A stretch of DNA of 55,673 nt from Pseudomonadota bacterium (GTDB taxonomy: Bacteria > Myxococcota_A > UBA796 > GCA-2862545), in the NCBI GenBank assembly GCA_005776945.1, contig SXOB01000038.1, positions 1 to 55,673 of the forward strand. The letters run 5' to 3'. The notes under the pieces were generated by a model. The model saw only the letters and a list, made by a program, of their open reading frames with translations, did not search any database and was not told where the DNA came from. Shown piece after piece: positions 16,231 through 25,694 of this stretch. A program made the position numbers and the translations under genes. Position 1 is the first letter of the stretch. Each line of letters opens with the position of its first letter.

Positions 16231-16938
16231 CTAACGTGCGATGGGGGCGCGGTCAGGCGCGCTTAGCCGGCGGATTCGCACGCTCGTCAGTATTCGCTCA
16301 GGCAACCAGTGGTAGCGGGCGTCCACCTCGAAGGGCCCCTCGCCCCCTGCGAGGTGGAGCACGGCCACGGCGGTGCCGTCCAGGCCCGGTGTGACGGACG
16401 CCTCGTGGAAGCCGACGTAGCGGCGGACGTAGGGGTCGAGCGCCTTGTAGATGGACTCCTTGATGGAGAATCTCAGGAGGATGCCGATCCACTGCCGGGC
16501 CTCTGGCAATTCGGCCACGGCTTCCAGCTCTTCGGGTCGGAGGACGGACCGCGCGACCGTGGGACGTGCCGGCGCGACCTCCTCGAGATCGACACCCAGC
16601 GTCCCGTCCCCGTCGTGGGCGACCATGGCGACCGCCAACGTGCGCTTGTGAGAAATGCTCCCGGCAAGACCCTTGGGCAATTGGGGTGTTCCGCGCGAGT
16701 CCGGCAGGACCGCCGGCAACGTGCGGCCGAGTTGTTCTCCGGCGCGTCGTAGTGCGAGACGCCCGCCGACGAACTGGGGTTGGCGGTAGCCTTGGAGGGT
16801 CCGGGCGTGCTTGGCCTCGACCGCACACAGGCGACCGAGGATGGCATCGTCGACGGGGTCTGGGCTGTCTGGCAGCGTCACGGCGACTGCGACGCCGTGG
16901 GGCGTTCCAAGTTGGAATGCGATGTCGTAGGGGGGCAC
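16231..16938 (-). CDS. 4'-phosphopantetheinyl transferase (Sfp/EntD type)
   Basis: 235 residues. Transfers phosphopantetheine from CoA to carrier-protein serines. The family motifs are all visible: SISHK (~94-98), GVDLEE with metal ligands D117 and E119, and [16 protein letters not shown] with K160, E161 and K165. This broad-specificity type usually serves fatty-acid, polyketide or non-ribosomal peptide carriers; no such synthase is in this window. Start GTG 16938 gives a normal N terminus ([10 protein letters not shown]); the longer open frame upstream runs antisense through topB and is not coding. First gene of the minus-strand run to 12890. Confidence 0.92.
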   Translation of the reverse strand: MPPYDIAFQLGTPHGVAVAVTLPDSPDPVDDAILGRLCAVEAKHARTLQGYRQPQFVGGRLALRRAGEQLGRTLPAVLPDSRGTPQLPKGLAGSISHKRTLAVAMVAHDGDGTLGVDLEEVAPARPTVARSVLRPEELEAVAELPEARQWIGILLRFSIKESIYKALDPYVRRYVGFHEASVTPGLDGTAVAVLHLAGGEGPFEVDARYHWLPERILTSVRIRRLSAPDRAPIAR

Positions 16939-17013
16939 GGGGCCCCGGTCTAACGCCACATTGGCTTGACCGTGGCGAGGGGTGCCCTTAGGGCCGCGCG
17001 CGGCGGGGGGTGG

Positions 17014-19908
17014 ATGGAGTATGGGCTGGTCATCACGGAGAAGCCCTCCGTGGCGCGGGACCTTGCGGCCGCATTGGGGGGCTTCACGGAAGGTGAAGAG
17101 CACCTCGAACGCGGCGACATCGCCATCACCTGGGCGGTAGGCCACCTGCTCGAGCTGTGTGAGCCCCAGGACTATGACGCGAATTGGCGGAGTTGGGCGC
17201 TGAAGCTGCTGCCCATCGTCCCCGAACGGTTCGACGTCAAGCCGCGAGAGGGCCAGAAGAAGCGCCTCGACGCGATTGGAAAACTTGGAAAAAAGGCGAC
17301 CTACCTGGTCAATGCCTGCGACGCTGGCCGTGAGGGCGAGCTGATCTACCGCCGCATCGTCGGGTACGCCGGGCTGGGCGACCGTCCCCAGCGTCGTCTT
17401 TGGCTTCAGTCGATGACGGCGGAGTCGATTCGCGAAGCCTTCGGCTCGATGTCCGACGGCCACGACTACGACCAGTTGGGGGATGCGGCTTGGCTGCGGT
17501 CGGTGGGCGACTGGCTCGTTGGCATGAACGCGACGCGTGGCCTGACGGCGCGACTCAAGGCGCGCAACGAGCGCGCAAGTTGGTCTGCCGGACGCGTGCA
17601 GACGCCGACGCTCGCGATGCTCGTGGGCCGGGAGCGCGAGATTCTCGCCCACGTCCCCCGGAGCTACCGTGTGCTGCGCGCGACCTTTGAGGGCGGCGTG
17701 GGACCCCACACCTGGGAGGGTCGCTACGTCGACGTCCAGGCGCCCCCGAGCCAAGACCGGGACGTCCGTTCCGACCGCATCTTCGACCTCGAACGGGCCG
17801 CTGCCCTCACCGATGCGGTGACGTCGGCCGGGGCCGGCGTCGCGTCCGAGAAGCGCAAGCGGAGCCGGTCCAACCCGCCGCTCCCGTACGACCTGACGAC
17901 CCTTCAGCGCGACGCGAACAAGCGGCACGGCCTCTCGGCGCGTCGGACGTCGGACGCCGCGCAGCGCCTCTACGAAATCCACAAGCTCGTTACCTATCCG
18001 CGAACCGACAGCCGACACCTGCCGTCGGACTACACGGCAACCGTCAGCCAAATCGTCGAGAGCCTCGTCGACTTGCCTGGCCTTGGCGACGTCGCCCAAA
18101 CGGTGATTCGGGCCGGCGTCCAGAACCTCGACGTCGTCCTCGATGACACGAAGGTCTCGGACCACTTTGCCATCGTTCCCACGGGCAAGCTGCCTGCGGA
18201 ACCCCTGACTGGCGACGATTTGCGTGTCTATGAGCGCATCGTCCGCCAGTTCCTGGCTGCCCTGATGGGACCGGCCACCCACGCCACCGTCGAGCGCGAA
18301 GTCGTCATCGACGCCGGCCCGCTTGGCTCGGCGACCTTCCGTGCGACGAGCCGGACGCTCGAGATTCCGGGCTTCCTCGAGGCGCTCGGTCAGGAGGCGG
18401 AGGACGAAGCCCGCTTGCCGCCGCTCGTCGCCGGAGACGACGCCCCCACGGGCGTAAACGTGGCGCTTGTGTCGGCGGTGGCCGACGACAAAGAGACCAC
18501 CCCGCCGCCAAGGTACACGGAGGCCCAACTCCTTCGCATGATGGAGACGGCGGGCGAATCGGAGGCGGACGTCGGTGAGGCCGTCATCGCGTACGGACTC
18601 GGGACGCCGGCGACGCGTGCGGACATCATCGAACGGCTCGTGGGTGGCGAAGACAGCTACGCGCGTCGCGTCGAGGGCAAGCTCATGCCGACGCACAAGG
18701 GCATGAGGCTCGTCGACTTCCTTGAGCGGGCCGCGGTGCCTGGCCTTGCGAGCCCTCGGATGACGGGCGAGTGGGAGTACGCGCTGCGCCAAGTGGAGCG
18801 GGGCGACAAAGTTCGCGATGAGGTCCTCGACGGTCTCGTCGCGACGACCCGAGCCGTCGTCGACCGACTCCAAAACGTCGAACTTTCGGCCCTTTACGCG
18901 TCGGAGCCCAGTGTGGGCCCATGCCCGGTCTGCGGTTCCGATGTGCTCGAAAATCCCTGGGGCTACCCGTGTCGGAACAACGCCGGCGCGGGTTCGGGCT
19001 GCCCGTTCATGTTGTGGAAGGATCGATTCGGTCGGTACATCGACCGCGGACTGGCCGGGCGTTTGCTGCGGGACCGGCGCGTCGAAGGTGTGTCGGGCTT
19101 CGTGGATCGGAGTGGGCGTGCGATGCCACCGGCGACGCTCACCTTGCGGAAAGACCCGGCCACTGAGCGCTGGAACCCTGAGCCGAGTTTCGGCGAGGGG
19201 GACGCGAACGCGGGCGAAGAGGTCGTCGTCGGCCCGGTCGCGCCGTGTCCCGCCCATCCGGATTGCGAACTGATCGAGACGTCGCATCGCTACGTCTGTG
19301 CCCAGGTGCTTGCCGGCACCGTGCGGGTCGGACCCTCGCTGCCGCGCGTCGTGTGCCAGCGCGAGGTGTCGGGCGATGAGGCGCGCGCGTGGGCGGGTCC
19401 GGACGGCCGCACCGCGTTGCTCGAGGCCTTCGTCAGCAAGCGCGGGCGCCCGTTCAAGGGGATGCTCGTGCGGCGAGAAAATGGCCGCTATGGCTTCGAG
19501 TTCCCTGAGCGTCCGGGTGGCGAACGGCCTCGGCGTGGGGCGCCAAAGGCGAAGGCGGCGGCCAACGACGACGCCGGCGTCAAGGCGACGAAGAAGGGGA
19601 AGGCGCCGGCGACGAAGGCCGCGGCTCCGAAGAAGGCGGCGGCCAAGACGACGGCGGCCAAGACGACTCCGGCCAAGAAGACTCCGGCTAAGAAGGCGGC
19701 GGCCAAGAAGGCGACGGCCAAGAAGGCGACGCCCAAGACGTCGACCTCCAAGAAGACAACGGCCGTGGAAGCCGCTGGGCAGAAGGCCGAAAAGTCGGCA
19801 GCCAAGAATGCGGCGCCAAAGAAGGCTGCCAAGAAGAAGTCGCTACCCAAGAAGGCCAAGGGGAAGAAGGCGGCGCCGAAGAAGGCACCGGCGACGGTCG
19901 AGGTCTGA
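17014..19908 (+). CDS. topB: Type IA DNA topoisomerase (topoisomerase III-like) with histone H1-like tail
   Basis: 964 residues. Toprim domain [19 protein letters not shown] with [16 protein letters not shown]; catalytic Tyr328 in [13 protein letters not shown]; the core continues to about residue 630. A zinc-ribbon-like segment follows ([19 protein letters not shown] with a later GCPF), then more C-terminal repeats ([32 protein letters not shown]). The last ~125 residues are almost only Lys, Ala, Thr and Pro in KKAAAK/TKKATPK-type repeats, like histone H1 or AlgP tails. Type IA enzymes relax or decatenate DNA through single-strand passage. ATG 17014 precedes [12 protein letters not shown]; upstream residues in frame are not family-like. 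Confidence 0.93.
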   Translation: MEYGLVITEKPSVARDLAAALGGFTEGEEHLERGDIAITWAVGHLLELCEPQDYDANWRSWALKLLPIVPERFDVKPREGQKKRLDAIGKLGKKATYLVNACDAGREGELIYRRIVGYAGLGDRPQRRLWLQSMTAESIREAFGSMSDGHDYDQLGDAAWLRSVGDWLVGMNATRGLTARLKARNERASWSAGRVQTPTLAMLVGREREILAHVPRSYRVLRATFEGGVGPHTWEGRYVDVQAPPSQDRDVRSDRIFDLERAAALTDAVTSAGAGVASEKRKRSRSNPPLPYDLTTLQRDANKRHGLSARRTSDAAQRLYEIHKLVTYPRTDSRHLPSDYTATVSQIVESLVDLPGLGDVAQTVIRAGVQNLDVVLDDTKVSDHFAIVPTGKLPAEPLTGDDLRVYERIVRQFLAALMGPATHATVEREVVIDAGPLGSATFRATSRTLEIPGFLEALGQEAEDEARLPPLVAGDDAPTGVNVALVSAVADDKETTPPPRYTEAQLLRMMETAGESEADVGEAVIAYGLGTPATRADIIERLVGGEDSYARRVEGKLMPTHKGMRLVDFLERAAVPGLASPRMTGEWEYALRQVERGDKVRDEVLDGLVATTRAVVDRLQNVELSALYASEPSVGPCPVCGSDVLENPWGYPCRNNAGAGSGCPFMLWKDRFGRYIDRGLAGRLLRDRRVEGVSGFVDRSGRAMPPATLTLRKDPATERWNPEPSFGEGDANAGEEVVVGPVAPCPAHPDCELIETSHRYVCAQVLAGTVRVGPSLPRVVCQREVSGDEARAWAGPDGRTALLEAFVSKRGRPFKGMLVRRENGRYGFEFPERPGGERPRRGAPKAKAAANDDAGVKATKKGKAPATKAAAPKKAAAKTTAAKTTPAKKTPAKKAAAKKATAKKATPKTSTSKKTTAVEAAGQKAEKSAAKNAAPKKAAKKKSLPKKAKGKKAAPKKAPATVEV
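19560..19890 (+). repeat. Lys/Ala codon repeat tract in topB tail
   Basis: Degenerate direct repeats built on aagaaggcggcggccaag- and aagacgacggcc-like units encode the basic tail of the topoisomerase. Such tracts vary in copy number between strains and can be miscounted in assemblies. Confidence 0.75.
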
Positions 19909-19950
19909 GGCGGCGCTTGGCCCTACTTCTCACGGTCTGGTGACGTGGCG

Positions 19951-19973
19951 CGAGCCCGGGCAGCTCAGGCTCG
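19951..19973 (+). terminator. Hairpin between topB and the aspartoacylase-like gene
   Basis: CGAGCC (19951-19956) pairs with GGCTCG (19968-19973) around an 11-base loop, 43 bases after the topB stop and 17 before the next start; no U-tract. Possible terminator or leader structure. Confidence 0.25.
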
Positions 19974-19989
19974 AAGTTAGCCGCAGAAC

Positions 19990-22900
19990 ATGACCGTCGA
20001 GCGCTTCGAGACCGGCGTCGCTCACGTCATGGGCTGGCGCGCGTCCACCCCTGGGCCCACCGTGGCCCTCGTGGCGCGGATTCACGGCAACGAGCCGGTA
20101 GGTGACGGCGTCATCGACCGGTTCGTCGCTGAGGCCGAGGCCCGTCTGACCGCCGGAAAGGTGTTGCTTGTCCGCGCGAACGTAGCGGCCACAGAAGCGA
20201 ACGTCCGACATACGCCGGACGGCGTCGACATGAACCGGCTTTGGGACCGGGACACCTTGGCTCGGCTGGCGACCGCGGCGGCCGACACCCTTTGCTATGA
20301 GGAGCGTCGGGTCGCCGAGTTGGCGCCGATCCTGGCCTCGGCGCAGGTCGTCCTCGACCTTCACAGCACGAGCCGCCCGAGCTTTCCTCACCTCGTTTTC
20401 CGCGACGATCAGCAGCACAGCATGCTCGCGCGACGGATGGGCGTCCGCCACTTGGTCACCGGGGTGTTCGAGAACGGCATTCTCAGCGGCGGAATCTGCA
20501 GCAACATCGGACTTGCGCCAGGCGAGCGCGGCGAACGTGTCGGCTTCACGCTTGAGGCCGGGCAGCACACGGATCCGGGCAATGCCGCTCGGGCCTGGGA
20601 CGTCGCCCAGCGGCTACTTGGCGCCTTTGGAATGTGGGTTGACCCACCCCCGGTTCCGCCGGGACTCGAATTTGAACTTTACGAGGTGCTCGACCGTTTC
20701 CGCCAGGCGCCGGCGGGCACCGTCCAGTACCGGTTCGTTGGCTACGAAGGTGGCGAGACGGGTGAGGGGCGCCAGGGGCCGCCGCGATCGCTCGCGTCCT
20801 TTGAGGACATCGAGGCCGACGAGGTCGTGTTGCGACGCGGCCACGAAGGCGTCCTGCGCGCCGGCACGTCCTTCACGATGCTGATGCCTGCCCCAGCCAC
20901 GCCTCCGGGAACCGACCTCTACTACCAGATGATTCCGCGCAGAGGTGGCCTCTCCGAAGGCGTTGCGCGCACGCATGAGGAGGCGAGGCGCGAGGCGTTG
21001 GCCATCGAGCGCATGTTCGATCTCCTGTCCGACGACGAACTTGGCGGCGGTGCGAGCTGGATCGCCTTCGACGACCGGCGGCTCTACGACCTGTCGGCGA
21101 CGGTGGTCGGGCGGGCCCTTCGCCTTCCGGTTGGACACCCCCATCGGCGCATCACCGTGTTGGGCCGGGGTTCGGCCAGCGCCGACGAAACGGAGCGTCG
21201 CGCTGGCCAACGGTACCGTCAGGCCATGCGGCGCGCGGTCGTCGAAGGTCTGCCAATGGAGCGCTTCCAGCTGCTCAAGGGCGCGACGCTTGGCTGGTTC
21301 GATTCGCTGTGCTCGTCGGCGACGGGCGAGTTGCTCGACCGCCGACGTACCCATCATCCCGAGGCCGCTCGCGTCGGTGTCGCTTTGTCGCTGCACCAGC
21401 CTCGCTCCGTGTCGCTCGCTGTGGCCGGCGACCTCGACCTCGCGTTGGAGAGTGGCGACGTTCGGCACGTCCGCGTCGTCCTCGGCGTCGAGGCGGCAAC
21501 GGTCGAGGCCGACGGTGGAACCGCCCGGCTGCGCGTCGCCAGAGCCAGCTTGACGACGAGCCGCCGCGAGGTCCTCGTCGCCGCCAGGCAACTCATCGAC
21601 GGCCTGCGCCAGGAACATCGGACGCTACTCGCCGACGTGTTGCGCCACGACGACCTCGAGGGCGCTGTCGACCCAGCGACGGGGCTCCTGGGTACGTCGT
21701 CCGAGTACCAAGAGGCCATGCGGGCGGCCTTCTACCGCTTGCAGCTCGACCGATGGTTGGCCTCTTTGCGCACAGAGATCGTCGACCGCCAGACGCTCAA
21801 ATCCCCGGAAGAGGTCGGCCGTTTCCTCGCGCGGACGATGGCGGCAACGGGCATCCTCGATGCGCAGTCGCTCGCGTGGATTCTGTTCCGACGTCATCAG
21901 GGTCGGACGCTCGTCGACCCCGACCGTTTGCTCGAGCTCGATGAGGCGCGTTTCCGTCCCGACGGCGGCATCGGCTTCTTCGCCGAGGCACCGAAGCTCG
22001 TCCTTGGGCGGCCCAACCCCCCCCAGCCGCTGTTTGCGAACGACGTCGACGCCAATGACCTCGAGCGGTGGGTGGGTTGGATGCGCGGGGTGGCGAACAC
22101 CGCGAAAGTGGCGGCGACGCGTGGAAAGGACCTCGACGTCTTGTACGACGCCGAGGCGATTCGACATCGGCTTGCGTCCATGATGGAGAGCGCGCGTAAG
22201 CGGGCGGCCGACGCTCCCGGGGACGTCGTCCTCGTCCTCGTTGGCGATGGGCAGAACCCTGGCCGCGAACCTGGGGATGCGGCTTGGTCCCTGCTGGCGG
22301 CCCACCGCGCTGCGCTCGCCGACCCGCGCCTGCGGTACACGCGGATCCAACACGCGCGGAGCACCCACGTCAGTTGGCTCAAGGACTTCGCCACGGCGGC
22401 CGAAGGTCGGCGCGCCGGCGCACAGCCCTTCGCGATGCAGTGGGAGCCCGAGCACGCCAGCGCCGTCCATGTCGCGCTGGTCGGGGTTCGGTACGCGGGC
22501 GCGCCGCCCTTGCGCCACGACTCGCTCGACGGCGTGGAGATTGTCGCGGCCGCGGTCCTGCTCAACGACCTGCGGGGAGACGAAGGGCTTCCGTACCCTG
22601 TTGGCTGGTTCACCGAACGGTCGTCGGAGTTGGGCATTCACCACGAACTCGTCGCCTTTGCCCGCGCCCACTGCCAAGACCTGTGGTCGCAAGGGGGGCC
22701 GCGCGTGACGTCCGAGGCCGGCCCGCCTGCCCCCGGACACATCGCTGATGTGTGGCGTGGCCTCGTCGCGCGCTGGGTCGACGAGGCAAGGCGCTGGGCG
22801 CGCGAGCGCGACGCGGCCCCGGAGGAGGTGTTGAACTACCTGCACGGCGTCATGGGCCTCGTGGATCCGGTCCTTGGTGCCGCCGTGATGGGGTCGCTGC

Positions 22901-22995
22901 ATGAGCGTTCACCCGGGCACGAGGTGGCCCGGGAGGTCTGGGGCATCGTGGAGGCGTGGCCCGGTCGGACACGCCTCGCCGAACGGGCGCCTTAG
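19990..22995 (+). CDS. Large protein with succinylglutamate desuccinylase/aspartoacylase-type N-terminal domain
   Basis: 1001 residues, roughly three times the length of AstE/AspA enzymes. The first ~310 residues have the complete zinc-carboxypeptidase-like site: H32 and E35 in ARIHGNEPVGD, DxNR in GVDMNRLW, H125 in LDLHSTSRPSFP, and the catalytic Glu189 in GFTLEAGQH. The remaining ~690 residues (from about TDLYYQMIPRRGG) match nothing I know; they are mixed alpha/beta with conserved-looking segments such as DVVLVLVGDGQNPGREPGD and QPFAMQWEPEHASAVHVAL. No signal peptide. The head suggests amide hydrolysis of an N-acyl amino acid or a related small molecule; the tail may supply a second activity or bind a partner. 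ATG 19990 follows an 81-base gap after topB. Confidence 0.85.
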   Translation: MTVERFETGVAHVMGWRASTPGPTVALVARIHGNEPVGDGVIDRFVAEAEARLTAGKVLLVRANVAATEANVRHTPDGVDMNRLWDRDTLARLATAAADTLCYEERRVAELAPILASAQVVLDLHSTSRPSFPHLVFRDDQQHSMLARRMGVRHLVTGVFENGILSGGICSNIGLAPGERGERVGFTLEAGQHTDPGNAARAWDVAQRLLGAFGMWVDPPPVPPGLEFELYEVLDRFRQAPAGTVQYRFVGYEGGETGEGRQGPPRSLASFEDIEADEVVLRRGHEGVLRAGTSFTMLMPAPATPPGTDLYYQMIPRRGGLSEGVARTHEEARREALAIERMFDLLSDDELGGGASWIAFDDRRLYDLSATVVGRALRLPVGHPHRRITVLGRGSASADETERRAGQRYRQAMRRAVVEGLPMERFQLLKGATLGWFDSLCSSATGELLDRRRTHHPEAARVGVALSLHQPRSVSLAVAGDLDLALESGDVRHVRVVLGVEAATVEADGGTARLRVARASLTTSRREVLVAARQLIDGLRQEHRTLLADVLRHDDLEGAVDPATGLLGTSSEYQEAMRAAFYRLQLDRWLASLRTEIVDRQTLKSPEEVGRFLARTMAATGILDAQSLAWILFRRHQGRTLVDPDRLLELDEARFRPDGGIGFFAEAPKLVLGRPNPPQPLFANDVDANDLERWVGWMRGVANTAKVAATRGKDLDVLYDAEAIRHRLASMMESARKRAADAPGDVVLVLVGDGQNPGREPGDAAWSLLAAHRAALADPRLRYTRIQHARSTHVSWLKDFATAAEGRRAGAQPFAMQWEPEHASAVHVALVGVRYAGAPPLRHDSLDGVEIVAAAVLLNDLRGDEGLPYPVGWFTERSSELGIHHELVAFARAHCQDLWSQGGPRVTSEAGPPAPGHIADVWRGLVARWVDEARRWARERDAAPEEVLNYLHGVMGLVDPVLGAAVMGSLHERSPGHEVAREVWGIVEAWPGRTRLAERAP

Positions 22996-23023
22996 CTGCC
23001 AGCTACCGGTGGCCCGACGGCCG

Positions 23024-23771
23024 CTAGGACTTTCCGACGACCGCGTAGACCGCGCCGGTCGGGTCCAACAACGTGGCGACGAACTCCCCACCCGGGACTT
23101 CGATGGGGCCATGCAGCAGCTTCGCGCCGGCCGCCTTGCCAGCCTCGACGGCCGTACCGACGCTTGGCACCCCATGGTAGTACGCCCCATGCGGGCATCG
23201 GCATCTCGGGCGGGCGGCGCATCACGCCGACCATAGGGGTGTCGCCGATGTGGAGGAGTTGGTAGGTGCCGGCAGGCCCCAAGTCCATGCTCGGGCCCTT
23301 CGTCCAGCCGAACATGGCGCCGTAGAACGCGATGGCGCCGTCCATGTCTTCCGTCATCAACTCATGCCAGCAGACGTTGGCGACGGGCTTCGCACCTCCG
23401 TCGGTCGAGCTGTACATGGCGATGACGGCTCCCTGCGGGTCGGCGAGGACCGTGAACTTGGCGGTCGGGGTGATCGTCGTCGGCGGAACGAGGACCGTTG
23501 CGCCAAGCGACGTCGCTTTGGCCGCGGCCGCGTCGACGTCGGGGACAGCGACGTACCCGAGCCAATGGCTTGGCGCGCCCATGGCGCGGGCCTTCTCGGG
23601 CAGGTCCATCAACCCTCCGAACGGAACGCCGCCGGCGCTCCAGATCGTGTAGGGCATGGGGCCGTCCCATTTCTGGGTTCCGTAGCCGAGGGCATCGCCG
23701 TAGAAGCGCTCGTCCTCGGCGGTGTCGGTCGTCATGAGATCGAACCAAGTGAAGTGACCGGACATGGACAT
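23024..23771 (-). pseudogene. VOC (glyoxalase-like) family protein, frameshifted near its 3' end
   Basis: The first ~195 residues are two VOC beta-alpha-beta modules (FTWFDLMTTDTAEDERFYGD, VANVCWHELMTEDMDGAIAFYGAMFGW) of the kind found in bleomycin-resistance/CatE-like proteins. After RRPPEMPMPAW the frame turns into basic nonsense ending at 22992. Removing one base from the C-run at 23184-23187 restores AYYHGVPSVGTAVEAGKAAG and ATLLDPTGAVYAVVGKS, with a stop at 23024-23026. The damage is thus one inserted base in a homopolymer, either a sequence error or a recent lesion that removes the last ~50 residues. ATG 23771 or 23765 starts the gene. Confidence 0.85.
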
Positions 23772-23882
23772 GCTGCTGTTTCGAGGGGGGGACCCTGGTG
23801 ATGGGGACTATACATCTGTTCAGGTGGGCCGACAAGATTTCCGATGCCCCGTTCCGGTGGTAGGGGGAACGCGGAGGTGGGG

Positions 23883-24749
23883 ATGCGGTTTCGCGTACGC
23901 GCTCATGATGGCGCAGAGCGCGAGCTGGAGGCCGCAGATTGGATGGGTGCGCTTCGCGCCGCCCTTTCGAGCTGGGCCGTCGACGCTTCCGCCACGCGGC
24001 TGAGTTGCCGTGCCACTGAAGACGGCGGCGTCTACGTGGACGACGAGGCGAATCGGCGTAGCTGGATCGTGCGTCCGTTGACGGACGGCGCGGTCACGGC
24101 CGTCGTGAGCGCCCGCTCCGCGCCCGTGGCGGAAGAGCCGGAGGCGGTACCTGAGGTCCGGCCGCTGCCAACGGGGCCCGCCCCCGAATTGGCCATGCCC
24201 GGGGGAACGACACTGCGACCCCCAGACTTGGACGAAGTCGACGACGACGAAGTCTCGGAGGACCTCGCCGAGCGTCTCTTCGGACTGTCGGCTGAGCTGA
24301 GTGGCCTGGAACCCAAAGCGGCCTGTGCGCGGGCCGTGGGGGTGCTCCGGCAGTTCATGGATGTCGATGCCGTCAGCATGGCTCGCGGGCTGCCAGACGA
24401 CGGCGGCCTTGTCTACATCGTCTGCGACGGCCCAGTGGCGCGGCAGGTCATCGGCAAGCGCGTGCCTCATGGCGAGGGGTTGGTCGGGTTGGCCTACGCC
24501 CTCGCCGGGACGGTGTTGGCGGATGACGTTTCTTCGGACTGGCGCCACTACGAGGGCCTCGACCGGTCCACTGGCTTTCAGACGCGCCAGTCGCTGTGCG
24601 TGGCGATTCTCGATCCGGAAGGGCTTGCCTGGGGCGTCGTTCAGGTCCTCAATCCGGCGCGCGGGCGCTTTCGTGCTACGGACATCGACGTGGTCGAGGG
24701 GGTCGCGCGGACCCTCAGCGCGGCATTCTTCGGCGTTCGGAGCACCTGA
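23883..24749 (+). CDS. GAF domain protein
   Basis: 288 residues. Residues ~1-75 form a small domain of unknown type (MRFRVRAHDGAERELEAADW to SWIVRPL), followed by a Pro/Glu-rich linker. Residues ~135-285 are a GAF domain (MDVDAVSMARGLPDDGGLVY, GEGLVGLAYALAGTVLADDV, SLCVAILDPEGLAWGVVQVL, RFRATDIDVVEGVARTL). There is no output domain, so it may bind a ligand and act through a partner. ATG 23883 has GGAGGTGG just upstream, better than ATG 23844. The stop is three bases before the next gene. Confidence 0.85.
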   Translation: MRFRVRAHDGAERELEAADWMGALRAALSSWAVDASATRLSCRATEDGGVYVDDEANRRSWIVRPLTDGAVTAVVSARSAPVAEEPEAVPEVRPLPTGPAPELAMPGGTTLRPPDLDEVDDDEVSEDLAERLFGLSAELSGLEPKAACARAVGVLRQFMDVDAVSMARGLPDDGGLVYIVCDGPVARQVIGKRVPHGEGLVGLAYALAGTVLADDVSSDWRHYEGLDRSTGFQTRQSLCVAILDPEGLAWGVVQVLNPARGRFRATDIDVVEGVARTLSAAFFGVRST

Positions 24750-24752
24750 GCC

Positions 24753-25694
24753 ATGTCTTCAGCAGAAAGGGTGTCCGCTGCGCTCACGCTGGGTGAACGG
24801 TTCCCGACGGCTTGGGCGGCGTTCAAGACGCACACGCCCATCCTGTTCGTCGGCGGCCTGATCCGCGCATGCGTGTCGGGCGGCGGCGGGGGCGGCGGCA
24901 ACCTTGGCGACCTGGCCAACCTCGCGCAGACGGATGCCGAGGCGGCTCCGGCTCAACTTCAGCTCGAAGCGGGTTTTCCGGAGTGGGATGCGGCGTTGGC
25001 AGGCGTGGGCGTGGGCGTGTTGGCAGCCATCATCGGCCTCGTGTTTTGCGTCGGCATCGCCGTATGGCTGTTCCGGTCCTGGTACATCGTCGGCTGGTAC
25101 CGGACGCTTGCGGTGAGCGCGCGCGGCGGGACCCCCGAGTTCGGTGGCCTGTTTTCCGGCGGCGACCGATTCGTCTCCCAACTTGGCATTTCGCTGCTTT
25201 CCGGCCTCGTCGGCATGGGCATGTTGCTGTTCTGGTTCCTGTTCGCGGGCCTCGCTTGGGGAGGAGCCTCGCTCGCCGGCCTGCCCGAAGAAATCGGAAT
25301 GGCTGCCGGTGCGGTCGCGCTGTTGGTCGCCCTGCCTGGCGTGATCTACGTCGCCCTTGGGCTCCAACTTGGGGAACTCGCGGTTGCCATCGACGGGGAC
25401 AAGGCCTTCGATGGTCTCGTCCGAGGTTGGGAATTGGCGCGGGGAGCACGCTTCTCGATGGTGCTCTGGTGGGGGGGGGTCGCACTCTTCCAGTTCGGGT
25501 CGTACATCGCTGGCATCTGCGTGCTCTGCATCGGCGTGCTGTTCACGATGCCAGTGGCCTACGCCATCTGCGACCATGCGCTGGTGGATGCCTACCTGCG
25601 GATGCGGGACGACGTAGCGGGCGGTGACGCGGCTGACCTGGGGCCCCCAGACCCGCTGCCGGTCGGGGCTAGCCCGTGGACTGCGGGGTCCTGA
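24753..25694 (+). CDS. Multi-pass membrane protein (DUF4013-like)
   Basis: 313 residues with about five or six membrane segments (ILFVGGLIRACV, LAAIIGLVFCVGIAVWLF, LLSGLVGMGMLLFWFLFAGL, VALLVALPGVIYVALGL, YIAGICVLCIGVLFTMPVAY) and a poly-Gly stretch near residue 45. The alternation of loops such as GGTPEFGGLFSGGDRF and DGDKAFDGLVRGWELARG with helices recalls DUF4013-type proteins, but that is a loose resemblance. It follows the GAF gene by three bases and overlaps the receptor gene by 19. The function is unknown. Confidence 0.8.
   Translation: MSSAERVSAALTLGERFPTAWAAFKTHTPILFVGGLIRACVSGGGGGGGNLGDLANLAQTDAEAAPAQLQLEAGFPEWDAALAGVGVGVLAAIIGLVFCVGIAVWLFRSWYIVGWYRTLAVSARGGTPEFGGLFSGGDRFVSQLGISLLSGLVGMGMLLFWFLFAGLAWGGASLAGLPEEIGMAAGAVALLVALPGVIYVALGLQLGELAVAIDGDKAFDGLVRGWELARGARFSMVLWWGGVALFQFGSYIAGICVLCIGVLFTMPVAYAICDHALVDAYLRMRDDVAGGDAADLGPPDPLPVGASPWTAGS

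Noticed and set aside
16939..19287. Very long minus-strand open frame continuing upstream of the PPTase gene (over 1000 codons in total)
   Set aside because: It is antisense to topB, whose plus-strand frame has clear motifs. Long antisense frames are expected in GC-rich DNA; only the part from GTG 16938 looks like protein.
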